Made by a program: the position numbers and the translations under genes. DNA of 64,000 nucleotides from Sphingobacterium sp. UBA4616. GTDB taxonomy: Bacteria > Bacteroidota > Bacteroidia > Sphingobacteriales > Sphingobacteriaceae. The DNA lies in assembly GCA_002386525.1 (NCBI GenBank), contig DGIS01000001.1, positions 46,476 through 110,475 on the forward strand, read 5' to 3'. Below are positions 25,642-33,611 of the stretch, in pieces; position 1 is the stretch's first letter; each line of letters begins with the position of its first letter. Below the pieces are notes generated by a model, which saw nothing but the letters and a program-made list of their open reading frames with translations, had not been told where the DNA came from and did no database searches.

Positions 25642-28600
25642 CTATTCGGCTATTGTTTGCTGTATCTTTTCTTTTCTATTGAAGATATCATAGATGATCG
25701 GAAAAACCAGCAAGGTCAATATAGTTGCTGAGATTAATCCGCCGATGATCACGATTGCCAGCGGTTTTTGTGATTCCGAACCGATACCGGTAGATAGTGC
25801 AGCTGGTAAGAGTCCTATAGAAGCCATCAATGCTGTCATAACCACAGGTCTTGTTCGCGATTTTACACCTTTATAGATCGATTGGTCATTCGGTAGTCCA
25901 TCTTTCTTATTCTGATGGAATTCTGAAATCAGGATTACTCCATTCTGGATACAAATACCAAATAATGCAATCATGCCTACGCCTGCCGATATCCCAAAAT
26001 TCATACCTGTAACGTGCAAAGCTATAATTCCACCAATCAGAGCAAAGGGAACGTTGGCTAATACGAGCAAAGAGTCTTTGATATTACCAAACAGAATGAA
26101 CAGTAAGAAGAAGATAACGACCAGACTGATCGGAACCACCTGAGCTAAACGGTGTGTAGCACGTTGCTGATTTTCAAATTGCCCAGTCCAGCCAATGGAA
26201 TACCCTTCAGGTAGCTTTATTTTACTGACTTTTTGCTGTGCTTCGGCAATGGTGCTTCCTAAGTCACGGTCACGGATGGAAAATTTGATGCCGATATAGC
26301 GTTTGATGTTGTCGCGATAGATAAAAGCAGCACCATTATCTTTTTCAATGGTGGCAATACTTTTAAGTGGAATTAATGTGCCATCACCACAGGGAACCAT
26401 CAGCTGCGCAATATCTTTTTCTGTTTTCCGGTATTCGGGAGCGTAGCGCAGACGAATATTGAACTTACGTTCGCCATCGTACAAGATGGAGGCTGTTTTT
26501 CCTCCGAAGGCCATTTCGAGTACCGCCTGTGCATCGGCGGGCAGAACGTTAAACGCTGCCATACGTGTTCGATCCAATACCACGCTCACTTCGGGCTGGC
26601 CAATATTGAGAATAATACCTGGCTCTTTAATTCCTTGTATACCTTTTACTTGTGCATAAACTTCTTTTGCAAGACGGTCTAGAGTCGTTAAGTCGTCGCC
26701 AAAAATCTTAATTCCGTTTTCAGCTTTGAAACCAGCAACTGCCTCAGCAACATTATCCGAAATAGGTTGTGAATAGTTGTAGGTAATACCTTGATATTGT
26801 TTGAGTTTGTGATCCATCTCATCAATCAGCTGATCCATTGTGATTTTGCGCGTCCATTCTTCTTTGGGTTTTAGCGCTACGGCAAACTGAACAAAACCAA
26901 ACCCGTTAGGATCTGTACCATCGTTGCTCCGTCCAGTTTGGGAGAGCACACCAGTGACCTCAGGGAAGGTTTCCAACGTACTTTTTAATAGTTTGGTTGT
27001 TTTAACCGATTCACGTAAAGAAGTACTCATAGGCATCTCAGCAGTAACCCAAAGGGATCCTTCGTTTAATGTTGGTAAAAATTCTGTTCCTAAAAATTTT
27101 GCAGAAAACAAGACTACCGCCAATAAAGTAATTGCGAGGATCATGCTCAGACGTTTGTTTCTAAAGGTGAAACCAAATCCTTTAGCAACGACCCTATTCC
27201 AGAATTCCACAAAGGGATTGTGGCGCTCGCGCACATTTTTATTGAGCAGAATATGTGATAAAGCAGGAACGAGCGTTAAGGTAAAAAGCAGCGCTCCCAA
27301 TAAGGCAAAACCTAGAGTAAAGGCTAGTGGCGCAAACATCTTTCCTTCAACTTTCTGGAAGGAGAAGATAGGAATCAATGAGGTAATGATAATCAGTTTG
27401 GAAAAAAAGATGGCTTTACCCAATCCCGTTCCCGTCTGTTTGATCCAGCCTGCTTTGGCCATCTTGTTGAATTTTTCCATGCCAAGTTTGTGTGCCTTAT
27501 GATCCAGCATGACAAATATCCCTTCCACCATAACCACGGCACCGTCGATAATAATACCGAAGTCTACCGCGCCCAAAGAAAGCAGGTTGGCACTCATACC
27601 GGCCAGTTTAAGGCATAGAAAGGCAAAAAGTAAGGCGAGAGGTATGATAATGGAAACGATAACCGTGGTGCGCCAGTCTGCCATAAAGAGCAGTACCATC
27701 AAGGTGACAAGCACAATACCTTCGATCAAGTTATGCATAACGGTATGTGTTGTAAAATCCATGAGGTTGTCACGGTCATAGAAAGTTTGCATCTTGACGT
27801 CTTTGGGGAGGATTTTGTTGTTAAGCTCATCTATTTTCGCTTTTACAGCAGTCAATACCTCTCTTGGATTTTCACCTTTGCGCATTACGATGGTTCCTGC
27901 TACTACATCATCATTCTTACCAAAACCGGCTTGGCCGACGCGAGGCATCGCGCTTTCTTTCACTTCAGCCACATTCTTGACGAATACAGGATTTCCCTTT
28001 TGATTTATTACGGTGATGTTTTCGATATCATTGATTGAGTTGACTAGACCAATACCTCGTACAACGTAGGATTGACCGCTTTTTTCGATGACATCTCCAC
28101 CCACATTCAGGTTACTTTTGCTCACGGCATCAAATACCTGTAAAGGTGTCAGGTTAAATTTGTCGAGCTTTATGGGGTCTGTACTGATTTCGTAAACCAA
28201 ATCTTGTCCGCCAAAAACATTGATATCGGCTACACCGGGGACACCCCGCAGCGCCCGGTCAATGACCCATGTCTGTAAAGTAAGGAGGTCACGTGAATTG
28301 CGTTGATCGCTGTGTAATGTATAGCGGAAAATTTCTCCTGTAGGACCGTAAGGGGGCTGTACGTCCGGATTGACATCGTCTGGCAGGCTCACGGACCGCA
28401 AGAGGTTATTGACTTGGTTGCGGGCAAAAGTATCGTCGACACCATCATCAAAGATGATTTTGACAATGGAGAGGCCAAACATGGTCGTGCTGCGTATACT
28501 CGTTTTCTTTTGCACCGGGCTCATGCCCAATTCAATCGGTGTAGTTACAAAACGTTCGACTTCCTCTGCGCTCCGACCATTCCATTGGGTAATGATGGTG

Positions 28601-28749
28601 ATCTGTGTATTGGTAACATCAGGAAATGCCTCAATGGGCATACTTTTAAAACTGATAAACCCAGAAATAGCCAAAATACCGACCCAAATAAAGGTAAAAG
28701 CTTTATTTTTTATGGAAAATGCAATGATATTTTTAATGAATTTGTTCAT
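25642..28749 (-). CDS. heavy-metal efflux RND pump, CzcA type
   Basis: 1035 residues with the RND plan of 12 membrane helices and two large periplasmic loops. TM4 carries VDFGIIIDGAVVMVE (about residue 400), which keeps the Asp-Asp-Glu set of the divalent-cation (Zn/Co/Cd/Ni) HME-RND pumps and differs from the copper/silver CusA form. It is the inner-membrane, proton-driven part of a tripartite efflux pump and starts 21 bp after the adaptor gene, which follows the TolC-like gene. The upstream two-component system is the likely metal sensor. Metal specificity is inferred from one motif. Confidence 0.93.
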   Translation of the reverse strand: MNKFIKNIIAFSIKNKAFTFIWVGILAISGFISFKSMPIEAFPDVTNTQITIITQWNGRSAEEVERFVTTPIELGMSPVQKKTSIRSTTMFGLSIVKIIFDDGVDDTFARNQVNNLLRSVSLPDDVNPDVQPPYGPTGEIFRYTLHSDQRNSRDLLTLQTWVIDRALRGVPGVADINVFGGQDLVYEISTDPIKLDKFNLTPLQVFDAVSKSNLNVGGDVIEKSGQSYVVRGIGLVNSINDIENITVINQKGNPVFVKNVAEVKESAMPRVGQAGFGKNDDVVAGTIVMRKGENPREVLTAVKAKIDELNNKILPKDVKMQTFYDRDNLMDFTTHTVMHNLIEGIVLVTLMVLLFMADWRTTVIVSIIIPLALLFAFLCLKLAGMSANLLSLGAVDFGIIIDGAVVMVEGIFVMLDHKAHKLGMEKFNKMAKAGWIKQTGTGLGKAIFFSKLIIITSLIPIFSFQKVEGKMFAPLAFTLGFALLGALLFTLTLVPALSHILLNKNVRERHNPFVEFWNRVVAKGFGFTFRNKRLSMILAITLLAVVLFSAKFLGTEFLPTLNEGSLWVTAEMPMSTSLRESVKTTKLLKSTLETFPEVTGVLSQTGRSNDGTDPNGFGFVQFAVALKPKEEWTRKITMDQLIDEMDHKLKQYQGITYNYSQPISDNVAEAVAGFKAENGIKIFGDDLTTLDRLAKEVYAQVKGIQGIKEPGIILNIGQPEVSVVLDRTRMAAFNVLPADAQAVLEMAFGGKTASILYDGERKFNIRLRYAPEYRKTEKDIAQLMVPCGDGTLIPLKSIATIEKDNGAAFIYRDNIKRYIGIKFSIRDRDLGSTIAEAQQKVSKIKLPEGYSIGWTGQFENQQRATHRLAQVVPISLVVIFFLLFILFGNIKDSLLVLANVPFALIGGIIALHVTGMNFGISAGVGMIALFGICIQNGVILISEFHQNKKDGLPNDQSIYKGVKSRTRPVVMTALMASIGLLPAALSTGIGSESQKPLAIVIIGGLISATILTLLVFPIIYDIFNRKEKIQQTIAE

Positions 28750-28770
28750 TCGTGTAAATGCTAAGACGGA

Positions 28771-29862
28771 TTAATTATTCAGTGCTCTATAGATCAAAAG
28801 TTTATTGTTTACAACAACTTTATCTCCTTCCCTTAGTCCCGTAGTCATATAGGTTGTTTCTTCATTTTGCTTAATCGGCAGGATTTCACGAATCTTGATA
28901 TCATTTTGAGATTTGTAAACCAATACGAAATATTTGTTTTGATCAAAAATGACTGCGTCCGAAGGAACAGCTAACGCTTGTGTGTTGGATCGGTGTGCTA
29001 CTTTAATTGTTGCCTTACTATCTGGAATAAGTAGTCCGTCTTTATTGTCGAGTACCACACGTGCCTGCATAGCGTTGGTCTGCGGGTCGATAATCTTAAA
29101 AATTTTGTCGATACTACCTTGAAATTTTTTGTCCGGGTAACTCAGCGTTGACACAACAGCTGGCATGCCCATACTAATCTTTTCAATATCTGTTTCGTTG
29201 ACATTCAGAATGGCCCATACATCTTTTGTATTGGCCACATCGAAGATGTTGTCGCTTCGGTCACTTCGCAGTTGCATGTCCTTGTTGATATTTTTTTGTA
29301 CGACGTATCCATCGATTGGTGATACCACCGAATATATATTACCGCGTCGGACATTATAGATCTGACTGACGGCTTCTGAGCGGCGGAGCTGCTCTTTGGC
29401 TTTCGTTAGCTGTCCTTTTGCTTCTAGCATGTCCTTATCCGTACTCAGTTTACCTGTATACATGTCTTCAGCCACACGGTAGTTTTTTTCAGCGAGCAAT
29501 ACATCGGTTTTGGCATCCGAAAGATCTTTTTGTATCCCTGCGACTTCTGTACTTCTGATTGTGGCCAATACCTGACCTCTGTGTACATAATCGCCCAAGG
29601 AAACATTCACGGATACCACATTACCGCCAACCAGTGGGAAGATATCGATGTAATTGTTCTGATCAGCAGATATTTTACCAAAGAAATTGAGTTCTTCGCT
29701 CACATTTTCTTTTTTAACCGTTGCAAAACTGGTCGATTTTAGCATCGTCTCACTCATTTCGAAACCTTTGCCGACCGCGGTATTATCCGTTTCTTTATGA
29801 TTTTTGCAAGAGTAGAGTAGCACTACTGCCACTGTGGCTATGAGAAGTTGTTTATTGGACAT
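28771..29862 (-). CDS. RND efflux periplasmic adaptor (membrane-fusion) lipoprotein
   Basis: 363 residues. A lipobox LYSC at about 17-20 marks a lipoprotein. The barrel-sandwich (ISADQNNYIDIFPLVGGNVV, VQKNINKDMQLRS), alpha-hairpin and beta-barrel domains follow the CusB/CzcB order. The adaptor links the inner-membrane pump to the outer-membrane channel across the periplasm. Its start codon lies inside the 3' end of the TolC-like gene (11-bp overlap) and the pump gene follows after 21 bp, so the three are one operon. No His/Met-rich N-terminal metal-binding extension of the CusB or CzcB kind is seen. Confidence 0.9.
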   Translation of the reverse strand: MSNKQLLIATVAVVLLYSCKNHKETDNTAVGKGFEMSETMLKSTSFATVKKENVSEELNFFGKISADQNNYIDIFPLVGGNVVSVNVSLGDYVHRGQVLATIRSTEVAGIQKDLSDAKTDVLLAEKNYRVAEDMYTGKLSTDKDMLEAKGQLTKAKEQLRRSEAVSQIYNVRRGNIYSVVSPIDGYVVQKNINKDMQLRSDRSDNIFDVANTKDVWAILNVNETDIEKISMGMPAVVSTLSYPDKKFQGSIDKIFKIIDPQTNAMQARVVLDNKDGLLIPDSKATIKVAHRSNTQALAVPSDAVIFDQNKYFVLVYKSQNDIKIREILPIKQNEETTYMTTGLREGDKVVVNNKLLIYRALNN

Positions 29863-31186
29863 GAGTTGAATTGAATATAGAAGTTTGCGCCAGGTAGTTT
29901 AATTGTTCGGCATTGAGAATAATTTCCTTTTTCATATCATATAGCTTGAGCATGGATATGCGGTAACTATCCATAAAATCAGTGAATTCCACGAGAGAAA
30001 TGTTACCTTTTCTGAAATTGTTGAATACGCCATCATAGACGACTGCGATGTCGTGGAGGTCGTCAGGTGTAATGGTAAAATACTGATTGTATTGGTTTTC
30101 CCAGGACAGGTAATTGGAACGTATCTGTGATTCGAGCTGCTGCCGTTGGACTTCAATATTTTTCTTTGCTTCTTCTTCGGCGTATTTTGCTTTGATAACA
30201 TTTCCTTTATTTTGTTTCCATAGCGGGAGTGGAATTGCTGCCGTTAAGTTGATTTCATTGCGAAAAGCACCTGAGTTTTGACTATAGGCAAGACCAAGAT
30301 TGATATCAGGCGTATTTAACGATTGTTGCCATGTTGTAAATAACTGTGCGCTTTCCGAGGTTTTTAATGCAAATTGATAATCAGCATTGTTTTCCAGGGC
30401 CAATTGGTAGATTTTGTCCAAAGGCATTGTTGGTTTTATGGCAAGTTCCTGATCTGCTTCTTGATCTGTTAATTTCGGTAGTACGTCTTCCTGGCTGGAG
30501 ATGAGTACACGGATTTGTTGTTGTAAGCTAATGCTATTGTTAATCGCATTTGTTTTTTCATTATTGAGATCGATAGCCATCGTTTGAAGGCGAACTTGAT
30601 CTTTTAATGATACGTTTCCTTTCTTGCCTTGTTCTTTGTATGCAGTCAGTAGATTATTTAGGTAGTCAAGCTGAATTTTGATATCCGCCAATTTATGCTG
30701 TTCAAAGTAAAGGGAATAGAAAGTTGTACGTAACTGCGCGCGAAGACTTGCCAGCAATTGACTGAATTGTAGCTTGGCAAGTTCGACATTTGATTTGGCG
30801 AATTCTACTTGATTTTTCTTTTTTCCACCAAGATAGATCAATTGGGATATACTCGCTTCTTTAGAAGGACCGACATGGAATACCTTTTTGTTCTGCGGAT
30901 CATAGGCGTTAACATTCATTTCCAGCTGTGGCAGATCCCATATTCTAGCTTGTATGACGTCTGCCTCGGCCTGATTGATGTCATATTGTTGGGCGAGTAG
31001 AGAGAGATTACTCTTTACAAATGCTGCTTCGCATTCTCGAAGCGTCATCTGCTGTCCGGCGATATCGCCTTGCTTTTTTATAATTGTACTTTCATCAATA
31101 CGCACATAATCTTTTTGCGGTGGTCTTTGCTGCGCAAAAGCCATACTATTTAAAAGTAATAAAAATAGGAAAGGTCTTTTTGTCAT
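29852..31186 (-). CDS. TolC-family outer-membrane efflux channel
   Basis: 444 residues from the ATG complementary to 31184-31186 (MTKRPFLFLLLLNSMAFAQQ, a signal peptide); a TTG three codons upstream is possible but less likely. Two OEP repeats of long helices (LRECEAAFVKSNLSLLAQQY; later LDKIYQLALENNADYQFALK) and NLGLAYSQNSGAFRNEIN fit CusC/CzcC-type proteins. First gene of the efflux operon. A phased repeat (31236-31262) in the 197-bp gap upstream is a candidate response-regulator site. Confidence 0.9.
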   Translation of the reverse strand: MTKRPFLFLLLLNSMAFAQQRPPQKDYVRIDESTIIKKQGDIAGQQMTLRECEAAFVKSNLSLLAQQYDINQAEADVIQARIWDLPQLEMNVNAYDPQNKKVFHVGPSKEASISQLIYLGGKKKNQVEFAKSNVELAKLQFSQLLASLRAQLRTTFYSLYFEQHKLADIKIQLDYLNNLLTAYKEQGKKGNVSLKDQVRLQTMAIDLNNEKTNAINNSISLQQQIRVLISSQEDVLPKLTDQEADQELAIKPTMPLDKIYQLALENNADYQFALKTSESAQLFTTWQQSLNTPDINLGLAYSQNSGAFRNEINLTAAIPLPLWKQNKGNVIKAKYAEEEAKKNIEVQRQQLESQIRSNYLSWENQYNQYFTITPDDLHDIAVVYDGVFNNFRKGNISLVEFTDFMDSYRISMLKLYDMKKEIILNAEQLNYLAQTSIFNSTHVQ

Positions 31187-31235
31187 GTGTTTCAAAACTT
31201 ATGTAACAAAATAACTGGTCAAGTATTAAAGACCC

Positions 31236-31262
31236 CTTAATAAATGCTTAAAAAAAGCTTAA
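31236..31262. promoter_or_regulatory. three CTTAA boxes at 11-bp spacing upstream of efflux operon
   Basis: CTTAA occurs at 31236-31240, 31247-31251 and 31258-31262, each one helical turn apart; the last two are part of a longer direct repeat GCTTAAAAAA. It lies 50-76 bp upstream of the TolC-like start, where an OmpR-type response regulator, which binds direct repeats about 10-11 bp apart, would act. Assignment to the neighbouring regulator is inference. Confidence 0.5.
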
Positions 31263-31392
31263 AAAAGCATGTTATTCCAATAGATAGATCCCTAGTGAAT
31301 AGGTGTAATAAATCCCTAATAAATGGGTTTAACAGATATATTTGGTTCTTGCTTAATCGCTTGGCTGTAATTTGAAGCTATTTTTGCGACAA

Positions 31393-32769
31393 TTATTTCT
31401 GTTTGTGAAACAATTTAAATAGTAATACAAAAGTATGTGTAGATTGTTTTGGATTTGCTTGATATTCTATTGTTGCCTGATGCGACTTCATAATACGTTG
31501 CACAATACGAAGTCCCAATCCTGATCCAGTTGTTTCACTTGCATTTTCACCGCGGCTGAATGCATCAAAAATTCGTTTTTGGTCGATAGTACTTAGGGCG
31601 GGGCCAGTATTACTAACGAGCACCTTGAGTTCCGAGACTGATTCCAAAATCATTACTTTTACCTCTCTGGTATCGGAGTAGAGCGCGGCATTTTTAAATA
31701 AGTTTACAAAAACAATTTCAATCAATTGTAAGGAACAGAAAACACAGAGTTTGGGATCTTCGATGCCGCCAATTGAAAAATCCAGCTGTAGGTCGGGAAA
31801 TACCTTAACTACTTTTTCATAGGCCATAAAGATAATTTCATCGATTCGCTCTTCCTTATAAGCCATTTTCAAATTCTCGGAGTCGAATTTTGAAAGTAGC
31901 ATCAGCGAATCCGTCACCTCCGAAAGATGCAAGGTTTCCTTGGATATATTACGTAATACCTGCCTTACTTCTTCATTCAGCTGATTCTGATGGTACAGGT
32001 TTTCAAGCTGAAAGGACATGCGGGCAAGGGGCGTTCTCAACTCGTGAGATGCGCTGGAATTGAACTCTTTCTGGGATTCAAAAGCAGTAGAAAGCCGCAA
32101 TAGCATGGTGTTAAATGCCCGCGTTAGCACTGCAATCTCGTCGGTATGCCCATTATATTGGACTGGGCTGGTCAGTTTGCTGGCATTAATCTGTGTGATA
32201 TTGTCTTTTAATTTATCAAGTGGAATCAGTAGGCGTTGAATCAGATTATAGCTGAATATCCAAACCAATACAGCGCTCAATACAAACAATATGGATAGTA
32301 CAAGGGCTAGATGGTCCATTTTTTCATTTCCAGAATAGTCCTTGGCTTTTACAATAATATAATACGGAGTGCCATTGATGAGGTAATATTTGGCTAGTGT
32401 TTCATATTGGTCCTGGTTGTAGAAAATCTGTTTTTCCTGGTTAAGCCGGTTGATAATCGATGTATTCCAGGTGATAGTCTGATCTTTTATCGTGCTGAAT
32501 ACCAGTTGTTTGTTTTTGTCAAGAATAACTACGTCTTCATAAAAGAGACCGTCTTCATCATCTTGGAAATAGTTTTTATAGGACTGTCTGTTGAAATAGG
32601 GATTGCTGGCAATATAGTGCGATATATTATCCAGTTTATCAATAAGTCGCTGGCGGAATTGATCTTTGCGAAAGTCGAAACTTGCGTAATAGATGATCAA
32701 CATCGCAATGCCGAAAAGAATGGAGAATGCGACGCTGAAACTAATGGCAATTTTCTTCTTTAAATTCAT
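31393..32769 (-). CDS. sensor histidine kinase of a heavy-metal-type two-component system
   Basis: 458 residues. Two membrane helices (about 8-30 and 155-178) bracket a periplasmic sensor of about 125 residues. A HAMP-like linker precedes the HisKA box SASHELRTPLARMSFQ, and the ATPase domain has the N box FVNLFKNAALYSD and G box GSGLGLRIVQRIM. The start overlaps the response-regulator stop as ATGA (32766-32769), so the two are translationally coupled. The next gene on the same strand is the TolC-like efflux channel, and such kinases commonly control such operons. The sensor domain shows no obvious metal-binding His/Cys cluster. Confidence 0.93.
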   Translation of the reverse strand: MNLKKKIAISFSVAFSILFGIAMLIIYYASFDFRKDQFRQRLIDKLDNISHYIASNPYFNRQSYKNYFQDDEDGLFYEDVVILDKNKQLVFSTIKDQTITWNTSIINRLNQEKQIFYNQDQYETLAKYYLINGTPYYIIVKAKDYSGNEKMDHLALVLSILFVLSAVLVWIFSYNLIQRLLIPLDKLKDNITQINASKLTSPVQYNGHTDEIAVLTRAFNTMLLRLSTAFESQKEFNSSASHELRTPLARMSFQLENLYHQNQLNEEVRQVLRNISKETLHLSEVTDSLMLLSKFDSENLKMAYKEERIDEIIFMAYEKVVKVFPDLQLDFSIGGIEDPKLCVFCSLQLIEIVFVNLFKNAALYSDTREVKVMILESVSELKVLVSNTGPALSTIDQKRIFDAFSRGENASETTGSGLGLRIVQRIMKSHQATIEYQANPKQSTHTFVLLFKLFHKQK

Positions 32770-33452
32770 TTGTTGGCGGATAAGTAATACCCAAATCCGG
32801 GTCTCGTATGAATCAGTTTATTCTCAAAGTTCTTATCGATTTTCTTGCGTAAAAAGTTGATGTAAACTTCGATTGTATTCTGCGTAGTTTGAAACTGATT
32901 TTGCCAGACTTCCTCCGAAATATGCTGTTTGGATAATGTACGCCCCTTTGCCTGTGCTAAAATAAGCAGCAACTGAAATTCCTTTTGAGTAAGATTAATC
33001 TCTTCGTTGGCCCGCAGTACACGCGCATCCGCCGGATAAATAATCAGATCATCTATTATTAAGGTCTTTGAATCGTCGTTTTCGCTGTACTGTTGTCTGC
33101 GCAATAAGGAATGGATGCGCATCACTAACTCATCTAAAATGAAAGGCTTTACGAGATAGTCATCGGCAGCCCGCAGAAAAGCCTCTTTTTTATCGTCTAT
33201 ATCATCGTAGGCCGAAAGGATGATAATAGGTATAAGGGCATCATGACTTCTTATCTTTTGACAAATTTCCAATCCGTTTATTTTAGGGACATTAATGTCC
33301 AGTAAATAAAAATCATATTTCTTTTGGTGCGTTTTGGCCAGAAACTCAATCCCGTCGAAGGCTTGATCACAAGAAAAGCCCTGGTTTAACAAGAACGATC
33401 GGATTTCCTTAGAAAGCACTTTGTCGTCTTCGAGTAGCAAAATATCTACCAT
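32766..33452 (-). CDS. OmpR-family response regulator
   Basis: 228 residues from the ATG complementary to 33450-33452 (MVDILLLEDDKVLSK). The receiver has the acidic pair LLEDD, phospho-acceptor Asp in FYLLDINVP and Lys in LVKPF; the winged-helix effector shows INLTQKEFQLLLIL, NTIEVYINFLRKKID and HTRPGFGYYL. Cognate to the kinase that follows with a 4-bp ATGA overlap. Expected to bind direct repeats; the 11-bp phased CTTAA array before the efflux operon is a candidate target. Confidence 0.93.
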   Translation of the reverse strand: MVDILLLEDDKVLSKEIRSFLLNQGFSCDQAFDGIEFLAKTHQKKYDFYLLDINVPKINGLEICQKIRSHDALIPIIILSAYDDIDDKKEAFLRAADDYLVKPFILDELVMRIHSLLRRQQYSENDDSKTLIIDDLIIYPADARVLRANEEINLTQKEFQLLLILAQAKGRTLSKQHISEEVWQNQFQTTQNTIEVYINFLRKKIDKNFENKLIHTRPGFGYYLSANK

Positions 33453-33611
33453 ACGTATAGCTGTTGTCTTTCGTAAAATTAAACAAATTTTTGACATCCC
33501 ATAAAGGAGATATTTTCAATGGAATTAATTTAGTAACGTAACATTTACACGAAGAGATATGAAAGCAAAAGAAATCTAAGTAGATTCAAATCGAAATTAT
33601 TAATAAGCGTT

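Noticed and set aside
26924..27502. Plus-strand open frames inside the CzcA gene region
   Set aside because: Antisense to a 1035-residue RND pump; no signals of their own.
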